Source of the DNA: Borreliella mayonii
Lineage (GTDB): Bacteria; Spirochaetota; Spirochaetia; Borreliales; Borreliaceae
Assembly (NCBI RefSeq): GCF_001945665.1
Contig: NZ_CP015780.1
Location: 840,388 to 904,387 of the forward strand
Length of the DNA: 64,000 bases
Reading direction: 5' to 3'
The notes below the pieces were generated by a model that worked only from the letters and a program-made list of their open reading frames with translations, did not search any database and was not told the origin of the DNA. Numbering within the stretch: the stretch's first letter is position 1; every line of letters starts with the position of its first letter. The position numbers and the translations under genes were made by a program. Below, piece by piece: positions 9,384 through 19,505 of this stretch.

Positions 9384-11552
9384 TTGAGGAAAATATTAAA
9401 GTTGAAAATAGGTAGAGACGAGTTAGTGTTTGAGACTGGATTTATGGCTAAGCAGGCTAATGGATCGGTTCTTGCAACTTATGGAGGATCTTCGGTTCTT
9501 GCAACTGTTTGTTGTTCAAGCAATGTGAGAGAAGATTTAGATTTTGTTCCGCTTTCTGTTGAATATAATGAGAAATATTATGCAGCTGGTAAAATTCCAG
9601 GAGGATTTATCAAAAGAGAAGGAAAGCCAAAGGATAAAGAAATACTTGTTTCAAGGCTAATAGATAGGCCAATGAGACCTCTTTTTGATAAAAGATTTGG
9701 TCGAGAAATTCAAGTAATTCCTACGACCTTAGCCACAGATCAGCTCAATCCTCCTGATGTTGTTGGAATGAATGCTGCTTTTACGGCAGTTTTTTTGTCA
9801 GATATTCCTTTTAATGGTCCAATTGCAGCTGTTAGAATGGTTTATTTGAATGGTAAGTTTATAGTAAACCCTTCATTTGAAGAGATTCATAATTCTGATC
9901 TTGATATTGTTGTTGCTGGAAGTTTAAATGGAATTACTATGGTAGAAGGTGGTGCTAATGAGGTTAGTGAGGATATTTTGCTCTCAGCAATAGACGGTGC
10001 GCATGAATATATTAAACAAATTTGCAATGCTCAAAAAGAATTTTTAGATATTGTAGGCAAGAAGGAAAAACTTCCTTTAGCTTTTGAAGAAAAAATATTT
10101 GAATTTAAAGAGGAGCTTAGAGATTTTATTTATACTGACCTTAAAGAGGCTTGTTTTGTTAAGGGAAAGCTTAATAGAGATAAAGCTATAACTTTGCTGC
10201 GAAATAAATCTTATGAGCATTTTTATTCTCTTGAGAAATTGACCGATAGCAATGAGTCTCTTTTTCATAAAGCTTTTGATGATTTTGAGAAGGAGATTGT
10301 TAGAAATTCTATTCTTAACTACAATATTAGAACAGATGGTCGAGCTCCTGATGAGATAAGAGATATTATTGCGGAAGTTGATATTTTAAGTAGAACGCAT
10401 GGATCTGCACTTTTTACAAGGGGAGAGACACAAGCTTTAGCAGTAACTACCCTTGGTACAAGCATTGATGAGCAAATAATGGATGATATTGATGGCGATA
10501 AGCGTCTTAATTTTATGCTCCATTACAATTTTCCTCCATTTTCAGTTGGTGAGACTGGTAGACTTATGACTGGTAGGCGTGAGATTGGTCATGGTCATTT
10601 AGCTCAAAGGGCTTTAGAATCAATGGTTCCTGAGAAAAACGATTTTCCATATACTATTAGGGTAGTTTCTGAGGTTTTAGAGTCTAATGGATCTTCTTCA
10701 ATGGCTACTGTTTGTGCTGGGAGCATGTCTTTAATGTCAGCAGGGGTTCCTGTTAAGGGGCAAGTTGCAGGAATAGCCATGGGGCTTATTAGCGAAGGGG
10801 ATAAATATGTAGTTTTAAGTGATATTCTTGGAGAAGAGGATCATTTAGGCGATATGGACTTTAAAGTGGCTGGTACAAAAAATGGAATTACTGGATTTCA
10901 AATGGATATTAAGATTGAAAATGTTACTAAAGATTTAATGAGGGATGCTCTTGAGCAGGCAAGAATAGGTAGAATACACATACTATCTATTATGAATACT
11001 GTAATTTCGAATTCAAGAGTTGGTATATCTAAGTATGCTCCCAAAATTGTTCAACTACAAATTGACATTGACAAGATATCTCTTGTGATAGGATCTACTG
11101 GAAAAACTGTTAAGGCTATAACAGATGAATTTGAAGTTAAGGTTCAAATTGAGCAGAATGGAAAAATTATTCTTTTCGGGGATGATGATTTTAAGATGCA
11201 AAAGGCTAAAGAAAGAATAGAGAGTATTGTAAGAGAACCAAAAGTAGGCGAAATTTACGAAGGAACTGTTAAAAAGATTAATAGCTTTGGGGCTTTTATT
11301 GAACTTACTCCTGCAAAGGAAGGGTTTTTAAGTACTCGTTTGAAACCTAGAGACAGTAAGTATGGTTCTGGAAGATTTGGGAATGGTAATAGATATTCTA
11401 GATTTGGCAGTGGCGCAGACAATATAAGAGGCAATACAGGGTTAGTTCGACCTCCAAAATTAGAAGAAGGACAGCGAATTAAAGTTAGAATAATTGATAT
11501 AGATAAATTTGGAAAAATTGATCTTGAAATTGTTAGAGATAAAGATTATTAA
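9384..11552 (+). CDS. pnp: Polyribonucleotide nucleotidyltransferase (PNPase)
   Basis: PNPase is a phosphorolytic 3'-to-5' exoribonuclease for mRNA turnover. The 722-residue protein has two RNase PH-like domains (1-215 and about 310-545) around an alpha-helical linker, a KH domain (about 550-615, [12 protein letters not shown]) and an S1 domain (from 622). Signatures include [20 protein letters not shown] and the catalytic-domain motif [17 protein letters not shown]. The S1 domain is interrupted around residues 652-690 by an Arg/Gly/Ser-rich stretch ([18 protein letters not shown]) absent from E. coli PNPase. TTG 9384 is the start, with an upstream AAGAGG. Confidence 0.96.
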   Translation: MRKILKLKIGRDELVFETGFMAKQANGSVLATYGGSSVLATVCCSSNVREDLDFVPLSVEYNEKYYAAGKIPGGFIKREGKPKDKEILVSRLIDRPMRPLFDKRFGREIQVIPTTLATDQLNPPDVVGMNAAFTAVFLSDIPFNGPIAAVRMVYLNGKFIVNPSFEEIHNSDLDIVVAGSLNGITMVEGGANEVSEDILLSAIDGAHEYIKQICNAQKEFLDIVGKKEKLPLAFEEKIFEFKEELRDFIYTDLKEACFVKGKLNRDKAITLLRNKSYEHFYSLEKLTDSNESLFHKAFDDFEKEIVRNSILNYNIRTDGRAPDEIRDIIAEVDILSRTHGSALFTRGETQALAVTTLGTSIDEQIMDDIDGDKRLNFMLHYNFPPFSVGETGRLMTGRREIGHGHLAQRALESMVPEKNDFPYTIRVVSEVLESNGSSSMATVCAGSMSLMSAGVPVKGQVAGIAMGLISEGDKYVVLSDILGEEDHLGDMDFKVAGTKNGITGFQMDIKIENVTKDLMRDALEQARIGRIHILSIMNTVISNSRVGISKYAPKIVQLQIDIDKISLVIGSTGKTVKAITDEFEVKVQIEQNGKIILFGDDDFKMQKAKERIESIVREPKVGEIYEGTVKKINSFGAFIELTPAKEGFLSTRLKPRDSKYGSGRFGNGNRYSRFGSGADNIRGNTGLVRPPKLEEGQRIKVRIIDIDKFGKIDLEIVRDKDY

Positions 11553-11558
11553 AATAGT

Positions 11559-13079
11559 ATGAAATTTGTTTTGAATAATTTATTTAAAGCTTATCCAATA
11601 TGTTTTGTCTTGTTTTTTTCCTGCCTTACTACAAATAGATCTATTCAAGATTCTAATATTAGCGATCTTAGTAATTTTGTAGAGAAGCAAAAAGAAGCAG
11701 TCATTATTAGTGATAATAATGTTGTTAATGAGAGTAAATTTAAAAAAGACTATTTGATAGGATTAAAAGATAATGAATCTTTCTTCTTTAGTGATGCTTT
11801 TCTAAAAGAAAATAATTTTTATTTTAGAAAAGCTAGAGAAAGTTATGCTAAAAAAAATATTGGCTTGACAAATTATTATTTAAATAAAATAGTAGTTAAT
11901 GAGAATCAGCATAATAGAGAATTACTAGCTAAGGCGAATTTGTTTTTTGGGTATGTAAATTATGAGAATGGTTTTTATGATCTTTCTGAATATAATTTTG
12001 ACCTCTTTTTAAAAGACTATAAATATTCTCATGCTAGTTTAAGATCAGCTGAGTTGAAATATCTTGTTAAAGAAAAATCAGATGCAATTTCTGCATTTAA
12101 AGAGATTAATGAATTTTCTATCTCAGGTTATGATAAAGAGATTTATGATTTTTTAAGTAATAAACTTGGAGTAAGTCATTTAAACTTAGAATCTTTAGGA
12201 TTTCTTGATAATAGCGTTTTTGACGCATTTGTCTTTAATGATAATATATTTGTAACTAATATATTGGGGGGGCTTTTAAGATATAATATTAAAAAAAATG
12301 ATTGTAGAGTTTATATTAAGGATAAAAAGAGCATTTTTTTAAATGGTATTAGAGGTTTTGCAGATTATAATGGAATAATTTATATTGGTGGGAAAAATGC
12401 TGTTTATTATATAGATGATGTTGATGGAGATTTAAAGCAAATAAATGTTCCCGGTAATGCTGATTTTAGTAATGTACAAGTTTTGCTTGGTGTTAAAAAT
12501 GGAATATTTGTTGGTACTCTAAATTCTGGGTTATGGTTTTATGATTTAAAAAATTGGAAAAATATACCGCTTGGATCTAATAAAATTTCTTCGCTGTGTT
12601 TTAATAGTTTAAAGAATTTATTATTGGTTGGAACGGTTGACAAGGCTATTTATAGTATTAATATCGATAATTTTAAAAAGATCGAACATTTGAATTTTTT
12701 TAGCAAAAATGATAATGAAAAAAATATTAATTTTATAAAAGAATATAAAGATAATTATTTTGTTGGAACATATGGTGGAGGTCTTTTTGAATTAAATTTA
12801 AATAAAAATAGCTATAAAAAGCACGTTATTGCCAATAATATTGATGTTAATTATTTCATGGATATGGAGATTAAAGATAAAAAGTTATTGTTTGCAACCT
12901 TTGATCATGGGTTATTGATTTATGATTCTGAAAATGACAATTGGGATTATTTTGGACCCAATAATGGACTTCTTAATTTGAATTTAATAAAAGTTTCTAG
13001 ATTTGAAAATTATGTTATACTAGGTACTCTTAATAACGGTTTGGTTTTTGTAGATGAAAATATTAAAAAACAGTTATGA
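11559..13079 (+). CDS. Probable lipoprotein with TPR-like and beta-propeller regions
   Basis: No function is known to me; by position this is BB0806 of strain B31. Residues 1-22 form a signal sequence ending in a lipobox-like LFFSC, so a lipid anchor at Cys is likely. Residues about 75-190 contain helical repeats resembling TPRs (FRKARESYAKKNIGLTNYYLN, FFGYVNYENGFYDLSEYNF). From about 215 to the end, recurring blades with G-G-L-(L/F) or G-L-W motifs (ILGGLLRYN, TLNSGLWFYD, TYGGGLFELN, TFDHGLLIYD, TLNNGLVFVD) indicate a beta-propeller like the ligand-binding propellers of some sensor proteins. It overlaps lptF by 26 bp, so it is translated from the same transcript as lptF and lptG and may act with them. 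Confidence 0.7.
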   Translation: MKFVLNNLFKAYPICFVLFFSCLTTNRSIQDSNISDLSNFVEKQKEAVIISDNNVVNESKFKKDYLIGLKDNESFFFSDAFLKENNFYFRKARESYAKKNIGLTNYYLNKIVVNENQHNRELLAKANLFFGYVNYENGFYDLSEYNFDLFLKDYKYSHASLRSAELKYLVKEKSDAISAFKEINEFSISGYDKEIYDFLSNKLGVSHLNLESLGFLDNSVFDAFVFNDNIFVTNILGGLLRYNIKKNDCRVYIKDKKSIFLNGIRGFADYNGIIYIGGKNAVYYIDDVDGDLKQINVPGNADFSNVQVLLGVKNGIFVGTLNSGLWFYDLKNWKNIPLGSNKISSLCFNSLKNLLLVGTVDKAIYSINIDNFKKIEHLNFFSKNDNEKNINFIKEYKDNYFVGTYGGGLFELNLNKNSYKKHVIANNIDVNYFMDMEIKDKKLLFATFDHGLLIYDSENDNWDYFGPNNGLLNLNLIKVSRFENYVILGTLNNGLVFVDENIKKQL

Positions 13080-14343
13080 GTCTTACATAATTACTGAATT
13101 TTTTAAATATTTTTTAATTACGTTTTTATTTTTCTTTTTCGTATTTTTTATAAATCAAATTTTATTCTTTATGAGAATACTTCTTCAAAATTATGTTCCC
13201 TTTTTTAAGGCTTTTATTTTTATTATATATTCTCTTCCCATGGTGATTGCACTTTCTCCCCCTTTTGCTTCTTTGATTTCGGTAATTCTTACTATTCATA
13301 AATTCAAGCTTCATAACGAAATTTTAGCTTTTCGTTCAATTGGCATATCAGTTTTTGATTTACTTTTTCCATTTTTTAAATTGGGAGTAGTTATTGTTTT
13401 TGTATCTTTTATATCTAATGATATTTTGCTTCCACTTGGATCTATTGGTAGGTTGAAAATTTTTAATGAAATAAAAGAAGAAGTTCCCCATTTAGTATTA
13501 AAGCCTTATTCAAGCAAGCAGTATGGAGATTTAATTTTTGTTTCTGGTGAGAAATCGGAAAATGGTTATAAAAATGTAACTTTTTTTGATAACACTAGGC
13601 TTAAGGGTTTTGATAGAATATTTATGGCAAAAAATCTTGATATTAGAAAAGAAAATTTTCAAGTGTATTTTATTTTAGATGATGTTCTATCTATTGCTTT
13701 AACAGACAGTGAGAGTGGATTTTATGATTATTTTTATGCAGATAAGATGAAATATTCAATCGATCAGGTTACATTTAGTGATAGTTTTTTATTAAATTAT
13801 GTAACTCCTTCCCAAATGAGTATGAGGGATGTTATAAGATTAATTAAAAAGCAAAATAATTTAATTGCAGATTCAAATATAAAAAATAATTTAGAAGGAG
13901 ACTTTTTAAGTTTAAATTTTTCAAATCTTTATTTAAATTATTTGTACAATCAAAACTATTATATGGATGAATATTATGTGTTTGAAAATTTAAACTATAT
14001 GTATAATTTAAATTTAAATTTTAAACCTTATCAAGATAAAAGCATGAAGCAAAATTTGGCTTTGTTTAATCTTGAATTTTATCAAAAAATTAGTTTGCCA
14101 CTTTCAGTTCTATTTTTTATTTTTTTGGCTTTTTCAATGGGAATGTATTCTAATAGAAAATATTCCATTATTCTTGAGCTTGTAATTTCAATTATTGTTT
14201 GTGTTTTTTATTGGGTAATGTTTATTGGGGGGAAAGTTTATACTGTGCAGTATGCACCAAATCCTATTATTGTTACCATTTTGCCCAATTTAATTTTAAT
14301 TATTGCAGGAGCAATTCTCTTTTTGAGATTGTTGAAAAAATGA
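13054..14343 (+). CDS. lptF: LptF/LptG-family permease (first of pair)
   Basis: LptF and LptG form the inner-membrane channel of the ABC transporter that, in LPS-making bacteria, pulls LPS from the inner membrane to the Lpt bridge. The 429-residue protein has the YjgP/YjgQ layout: three N-terminal membrane helices (FLITFLFFFFVFFINQILF, a second around 60-80, a third around 100-125), a periplasmic beta-rich domain (about 130-330) and three C-terminal helices. The segment KFKLHNEILAFRSIGIS matches the conserved coupling-helix region. It overlaps the upstream lipoprotein gene by 26 bp and lptG by 4 bp. Borrelia makes no LPS, so its cargo is probably something else. Confidence 0.88.
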   Translation: MKILKNSYESYIITEFFKYFLITFLFFFFVFFINQILFFMRILLQNYVPFFKAFIFIIYSLPMVIALSPPFASLISVILTIHKFKLHNEILAFRSIGISVFDLLFPFFKLGVVIVFVSFISNDILLPLGSIGRLKIFNEIKEEVPHLVLKPYSSKQYGDLIFVSGEKSENGYKNVTFFDNTRLKGFDRIFMAKNLDIRKENFQVYFILDDVLSIALTDSESGFYDYFYADKMKYSIDQVTFSDSFLLNYVTPSQMSMRDVIRLIKKQNNLIADSNIKNNLEGDFLSLNFSNLYLNYLYNQNYYMDEYYVFENLNYMYNLNLNFKPYQDKSMKQNLALFNLEFYQKISLPLSVLFFIFLAFSMGMYSNRKYSIILELVISIIVCVFYWVMFIGGKVYTVQYAPNPIIVTILPNLILIIAGAILFLRLLKK

Positions 14344-15407
14344 AAATAGATAAGCTTTTTGTAAAAAGCATCATTTTGACTTTTTTATCCATGAACTTAC
14401 TTTTCATGATTTTAATTATGCTTGGTGATTTATTTGTCAATCTTCTTAATTATCTTGAAAAGAATATTGGCTTTAAGGATATTCTTTATATTTATTATTT
14501 GTATTTGCCAAAAGCGTTCTCAGATGGAGTGGTTTTATCTTTTCTTTTTGCTATTTCTAACCTTATTGGTAATCTTTCTATGAGAAATGAAATAATAGGT
14601 CTTTTTAGTTGTGGAGTTTCACTTACCAGAATATTAAGATCAATCATTTTGATTAGTGTATTTATTTCAGTTGTTCTTTTCTTTTTTGATAATTATTTAG
14701 TAATAGATACCGTAGCAAGAAGAGATATTCTTATTAAGAACAGCATTGGTAATACTGGATCTGGCGATAAAACTATAATAATCAGAGATCTTGCTAGAGA
14801 AATTTACAATATTAAATCTTATGATATTGATGAGAATGTTTTTTTTAACTTAATGATTATAATTAAAGATAGTGAAGATGAATTTCAAGCAAGGTACGAT
14901 ATAAATAAAGCTGAATGGAAAGATAATAAATGGAAGCTTTATGGTATTAGAGAGTTTGTTAAGGTTGGTAAAAAAATTGAGGAGAATGCCTACGATGTTC
15001 TTGATGGAACAGGAATTATTAAGCTAGCGCCTGATTACATAAGAACTGTGATGCTTTCGTCAAAGGCATTAAGTTTTACCAAACTTATTAATTGGATAAG
15101 TTTTCTAAAAGCCGAACGTTTAAATTATTCTGATGCATTGTTTGATTTATTAAATAGGGTATTCTTTTCATTTAGATTGATTCTTCTTAGCTTTACTGTT
15201 GGGTTTATTGCTCTTGCTCTTAAAAAAAATATTTTTATACTCAGTTTATTAAATAGCATTGCTTTTGCTGTTATTTATGTCATTTCTATTGTAATTTTTA
15301 ATTTTTTAGCGGATCTTGGCTATTTGCACATATATATAGCAAGCTCTTTTACAACTGTATTTTTTTTGATTATCAATTTTTTTGTTTATAGGGTTGTTAG
15401 GAGATAA
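14340..15407 (+). CDS. lptG: LptF/LptG-family permease (second of pair)
   Basis: This partner of the preceding permease is 355 residues from ATG 14340, which overlaps the lptF stop as ATGA. The frame stays open further upstream to 14199, but that extension lies inside lptF and does not resemble the family. Membrane helices are visible at about 10-35, 55-80 and 95-115, then a periplasmic domain, then three helices at 265-355. The segment GNLSMRNEIIGLFSCGVSL is the conserved coupling motif (E-I-I-G/A-L-x-S-x-G). Together they should assemble with an LptB-type ATPase encoded elsewhere. Confidence 0.88.
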   Translation: MKIDKLFVKSIILTFLSMNLLFMILIMLGDLFVNLLNYLEKNIGFKDILYIYYLYLPKAFSDGVVLSFLFAISNLIGNLSMRNEIIGLFSCGVSLTRILRSIILISVFISVVLFFFDNYLVIDTVARRDILIKNSIGNTGSGDKTIIIRDLAREIYNIKSYDIDENVFFNLMIIIKDSEDEFQARYDINKAEWKDNKWKLYGIREFVKVGKKIEENAYDVLDGTGIIKLAPDYIRTVMLSSKALSFTKLINWISFLKAERLNYSDALFDLLNRVFFSFRLILLSFTVGFIALALKKNIFILSLLNSIAFAVIYVISIVIFNFLADLGYLHIYIASSFTTVFFLIINFFVYRVVRR

Positions 15408-15434
15408 TATATAATAACTATTTTGGATGTTTAT

Positions 15435-16562
15435 ATGTTTAGTGTAATTAAAAATGACAAACATTCTAATGCAAGGGTTGGATTTCTGAATCTTCCCCAT
15501 GGTAGAGTAGATACTCCTTGTTTTATGCCAGTTGGTACTTTGGGGGCAATGAAAGGATTAAAACATACTGTTCTTGAGAAATTGGAATGTAATTTGATGC
15601 TTGCAAATACTTATCATTTATATTTAAGACCAGGTATTAAAACTATTGAAAAATATGGTGGTCTTCATAATTTTACAACTTGGAATAAAAATTTTTTAAC
15701 TGATTCGGGTGGATTTCAGGTATTTTCTCTTTCTGGTCTGAGAAAAATTGATCTAAAAGGTGTGCATTTTAAATCTCATCTAGATGGATCGTATCATTAT
15801 TTTACTCCTGAGGGGGTGTTTGCTATGCAAGAAATTTTTGGCAGTGATATTATTATGCCACTTGATATTTGCAGCTCTTACGGGATTGATTATAATGAAG
15901 CCAATTTATATACAAATATTACAACAAATTGGGCTCGCAGTACATTTAAATCTTATAGAAACAGAAAAGAGGGATGCAACGGGCTTTTATTTTTAATAAC
16001 TCAGGGAAATTTTTTTAAAGATTTAAGGAAAAGAAGCATCAATGATATATTAGAATTAGACAGCCCAGGTATTGCTATAGGAGGCATTTCTGTTGGAGAG
16101 CCAAGAGAGAAATATTTAGAAATTCTTGAATATAGTTCTTTGTTGATACCAAAAGAAAAACCAAGGTATGTAATGGGTATTGGTACTCCTCGTTACATAC
16201 TTGATGCTATATATTACGGAATTGATATTTTTGATTGTGTTAATCCCGCAAGAATTGCTAGGCATGGGTCTCTTTTGACAGATAATGGGGTTATGCGCAT
16301 TGGTAGGAAGGAATATAAGGATGATACTTTCCAAGTAGATAAAAATTGCTCCTGTACTTTATGTACAAGGTATTCAAGAGGATATTTAAGACATTTGATA
16401 AAATCGAAAGAGCTTTTTGGAATAGTTTTAGCAAGTGAGCATAATATTCACTATATGTTTCGGTTGATTTCAAAGATCAGAACCGCAATTCTAAATGATA
16501 ATTTTTTAAACTTTAGAACTTCATATTTAAAAAAGTATGAAGAAGGAAATTTCGATGAATAA
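15435..16562 (+). CDS. tgt: tRNA-guanine transglycosylase
   Basis: Tgt exchanges the wobble guanine (G34) of GUN-anticodon tRNAs for a queuine precursor. The start is ATG 15435, giving 375 residues; a TTG 12 bases upstream would add four residues. Key motifs are [28 protein letters not shown] (catalytic and substrate-binding Asp region), [23 protein letters not shown] and the Zn site [17 protein letters not shown] with the later His of SEHN. Finding Tgt in an organism with so few biosynthetic genes suggests salvage of queuine or preQ1. It overlaps murJ by 8 bp. Confidence 0.95.
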   Translation: MFSVIKNDKHSNARVGFLNLPHGRVDTPCFMPVGTLGAMKGLKHTVLEKLECNLMLANTYHLYLRPGIKTIEKYGGLHNFTTWNKNFLTDSGGFQVFSLSGLRKIDLKGVHFKSHLDGSYHYFTPEGVFAMQEIFGSDIIMPLDICSSYGIDYNEANLYTNITTNWARSTFKSYRNRKEGCNGLLFLITQGNFFKDLRKRSINDILELDSPGIAIGGISVGEPREKYLEILEYSSLLIPKEKPRYVMGIGTPRYILDAIYYGIDIFDCVNPARIARHGSLLTDNGVMRIGRKEYKDDTFQVDKNCSCTLCTRYSRGYLRHLIKSKELFGIVLASEHNIHYMFRLISKIRTAILNDNFLNFRTSYLKKYEEGNFDE

Positions 16563-18075
16563 ATATGTTGTTTCTACGATTTTGGTCATGATTTCCACTT
16601 TTTTTTCACGAATAATGGGCTTTGCAAAGATAAAGATTTTCTCTTATTATTTTGGTGCAAATCTTGATGCTGATATTTTTAACTATGTTTTCAATATTCC
16701 TAATAATTTGCGCAAAATTCTTTCAGAGGGTGCAATGACTTCGGCTTTTTTACCTGAATTTACACATGAAAAAAACAAATCACACGAAAAAGCCGTTTCT
16801 TTTTTCAGTACTGTTATAACCTTTAACGTTATTTCCATTGGGTTAATTGTTTTAGTTATGATTATTTTTGCAAAGCCTATTATGTATTTTATATCTTATT
16901 ATAGGGGGGAAAACTTAATTTTTGCAAGTTCTGTATTTAGTTATTTGGCATTATATATTTTACTAATAAGCCTATCATCAATCTTCGCGTCTGTTCTAAA
17001 TTCATATAAAATTTTTTTTATTCCTTCATTTTCTCCTATTATGCTTTCTTTTGGAATAATATTGAGTATATTCTTATTTTATGGTCGTTTTGGAATATAT
17101 AGTGCTGTTATTGGCGTAATTTTTGGTGGGTTTTTGCAATTTTTGATTCCGTTTGTAAATTGCCTTATGATTGGTTTTGCCTGGAAACCAACATTTTATT
17201 TTAGAGAAAAAGTATTTTTAAATTTTTTAACCAGATGGCTTCGTATGATTTTTGGATTCTCCATTTCAATTGTTACTCAGCAGATTTCATTTGCATTAGC
17301 ATCTACCCTTGATGTAGGAAGTGTTTCTATTCTTAGTAATGCTGTAGTTTATTATCAGCTTCCTGTAGGAATTTTTTATATTTCTATTGCAACAGTGATT
17401 TTTCCTAAAATGGCAGAGCATGCTGTTTTAGGAGATAATATAAAATTAAATGTCCTTTTAGTAGATGGAATTAAAATTTTATTATTAATTTTTATTCCTG
17501 TGTCTTTTTTAATGTTTATTTGGTCTGATTATATTTTAAATTTATTTCTTATGGGGGGCAAGTTTTCTATTTATGATACTCAAAAAACAGCGGGTGTTTT
17601 GAAATGTTTTCTTTTGGGCTTACTTTTTTATTCAATGTTTAGTTTTTTCCAAAAATATTATTTTTCTATTCGTGATGCAAAAACACCATTTTATTTGAGC
17701 GTTTTATTTTCTATTCTTGATATTGCACTTTCTGTTTTTGGCATTAATTATTATGGTTTGAATGCTTTAGCATTAGCCCAATCTATTTCTTTTATGATTT
17801 GTGTAATTGTTTTTTATTTTATAATATTGAAAAGTGGGGTTAAAATTGATTTAATTGAAATTTTATTTGTTCTTTTAAAGTCAATTATTACGCTTTTCCC
17901 TTTATATATAATTTATTTCTTTTTTGAAAAGTTTCAGTGGGATGTGGGGTTTAGTTTTAAAAATCTTTATTTTTTAATTACAGCTGGAATTGTTAGTATT
18001 TTTATTTTGTTTATTTGTTATTCTATTTTAGGAATAAATAAGCTTTTTAGGTTTATTAGGAGAGATACTTTATGA
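16555..18075 (+). CDS. murJ: Lipid II flippase MurJ (MviN)
   Basis: MurJ flips lipid II across the inner membrane for peptidoglycan synthesis. The product is 506 residues from ATG 16555, chosen because AGAAGGAAA lies 7 bases before it; an in-frame ATG at 16537 would put that site inside the gene. About 14 hydrophobic segments are visible. Conserved MOP-superfamily features include [19 protein letters not shown], the [11 protein letters not shown] motif and [21 protein letters not shown]. It overlaps tgt by 8 bp and the next gene by 4 bp. Confidence 0.93.
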   Translation: MNKYVVSTILVMISTFFSRIMGFAKIKIFSYYFGANLDADIFNYVFNIPNNLRKILSEGAMTSAFLPEFTHEKNKSHEKAVSFFSTVITFNVISIGLIVLVMIIFAKPIMYFISYYRGENLIFASSVFSYLALYILLISLSSIFASVLNSYKIFFIPSFSPIMLSFGIILSIFLFYGRFGIYSAVIGVIFGGFLQFLIPFVNCLMIGFAWKPTFYFREKVFLNFLTRWLRMIFGFSISIVTQQISFALASTLDVGSVSILSNAVVYYQLPVGIFYISIATVIFPKMAEHAVLGDNIKLNVLLVDGIKILLLIFIPVSFLMFIWSDYILNLFLMGGKFSIYDTQKTAGVLKCFLLGLLFYSMFSFFQKYYFSIRDAKTPFYLSVLFSILDIALSVFGINYYGLNALALAQSISFMICVIVFYFIILKSGVKIDLIEILFVLLKSIITLFPLYIIYFFFEKFQWDVGFSFKNLYFLITAGIVSIFILFICYSILGINKLFRFIRRDTL

Positions 18076-19481
18076 AATATTTTTATTTTTTATTTTTTTT
18101 GCTTATTTTGAATGCGTATGCTCAAAATGTTAATTCTCCAACTTTTCCTAATCCTCCTTTGTTGCCCAAAATTACAGAAAATAAGCCTGTTGAGAGAGAA
18201 AATTCTTTTAGGGGTGAGAATTTTTCTAATGTTGGTTTGGATGGTAAGTACGTTAACGATACAATTCTTTATGGACTTGATAGTCAAGTTACAAGCATTA
18301 TAAAAGCTCTTAAAAAATCAAGTGATAGTCAATATAATTTTTCTCTTAAAAAAAGACTTGAGAAAACTTTTAATGCTGAGATTAAAAAGGAAATACTTGA
18401 GTTGTTTATTGCTCTTAAGTATTCAGGGGGTATTGATACAGCAAATTATATTCTTGAAAATTATGAGAGTAAGAGATATTCAAATGCTTTATTTGGCTTG
18501 GCAATTTCGTATCTTAAGGAGTTTGATGATAAAGAAAAATTAAAAAAAACTCTTATTGACATTCTTGAAAATAAAGAGGGTAATGTAGTATCTATTGCGG
18601 CTTATTATTTAGGAGAGCTTAATTCTCTTGAGTATTCTAAAAATATGATGGAAGTTTTTGAAAAATATTCTGGAAATGATGGGGCTAGAAGAGAAATACT
18701 TATTGCTCTTGGAAAAATGTCTGCTGTTGATTATCAGGATAGAATTTATGAAATTTCTTTGGATAATTACGAAAGCCCATCAATTAAGGCTGCTGCAATC
18801 GAAGCGTTGTCATATCTTGCTCCAGATAAAGTAACCACAAATGCTGATTTGTATCTTCAGAGTAATAGTAATAATTTAAATGTTAAATTAGCTATTATTG
18901 CTTCTTTATCTAAAGATCCTTCTTTAAAGTCTAAAGAGATTTTACAAGGATTTTTAAGAGATTCTGATGATAATATTAGATTTAAAGCTATTAATGCAAT
19001 CAAAGGGCATAAGGACTCTTCAGCAAGGGATATTTTGATTTATAAGGTTAAAAGCGATCCATCTCTTAAAGTTAGAGAAGCTTCTGCTAATGCTTTAATT
19101 GATATGGATCTCGGGAATATTGAAATAAAAAACATCATGTTTGATTTTAAGATTGATAATAATTTTAAAATTTCAATGTTTAGCTACCTTTTGGATAAGG
19201 ATTCTTTAAAAGCATTGTCAATTGCTTTAGAAATTGTTAAAAAAGAAAATGTTAATAGACCTTCAAATATTTTAAAAGGTATTGCTTCAATGTTGGCTGG
19301 TAAAAAGGGTAATTTTGATAATTTTTATTCTAAAATCATTGACAGCAAAAATATTGATTTAAAGCATTTTGCATTAAAAGGAGCTGTTTATAATAAATCT
19401 TCATTACTTTTTGATAAACTTAAAAAAATTAAAAGTGAAACGAATTCCGAATATATTAAAATGCTTTTAAAAAATTATTGA
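18072..19481 (+). CDS. Exported HEAT-repeat protein
   Basis: Unknown function (BB0811 position in B31). A signal peptide ([17 protein letters not shown], likely cleavage after AYA) and a proline-rich stretch lead into residues 80-465 of alpha-helical HEAT/PBS-lyase-type repeats, for example GNVVSIAAYYLGEL, GARREILIALGKM, PSIKAAAIEALSYL, DNIRFKAINAIKGH and PSLKVREASANALIDM. Such repeats are protein-interaction scaffolds. The start overlaps the murJ stop as ATGA, so expression is coupled, which suggests a periplasmic envelope role. Confidence 0.75.
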   Translation: MKYFYFLFFLLILNAYAQNVNSPTFPNPPLLPKITENKPVERENSFRGENFSNVGLDGKYVNDTILYGLDSQVTSIIKALKKSSDSQYNFSLKKRLEKTFNAEIKKEILELFIALKYSGGIDTANYILENYESKRYSNALFGLAISYLKEFDDKEKLKKTLIDILENKEGNVVSIAAYYLGELNSLEYSKNMMEVFEKYSGNDGARREILIALGKMSAVDYQDRIYEISLDNYESPSIKAAAIEALSYLAPDKVTTNADLYLQSNSNNLNVKLAIIASLSKDPSLKSKEILQGFLRDSDDNIRFKAINAIKGHKDSSARDILIYKVKSDPSLKVREASANALIDMDLGNIEIKNIMFDFKIDNNFKISMFSYLLDKDSLKALSIALEIVKKENVNRPSNILKGIASMLAGKKGNFDNFYSKIIDSKNIDLKHFALKGAVYNKSSLLFDKLKKIKSETNSEYIKMLLKNY

Positions 19482-19505
19482 TTATTAACAAACTGCTAAG
19501 TAGCA

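Noticed and set aside
14199..14339. 47-codon upstream extension of lptG
   Set aside because: It lies wholly within lptF, does not resemble the family N-terminus, and ATG 14340 overlaps the lptF stop in the usual ATGA manner.
19482..19505. Small inverted repeat (TGCTAAGTAGCA) between convergent genes
   Set aside because: A 5-bp stem with no T run; not enough for a terminator call.
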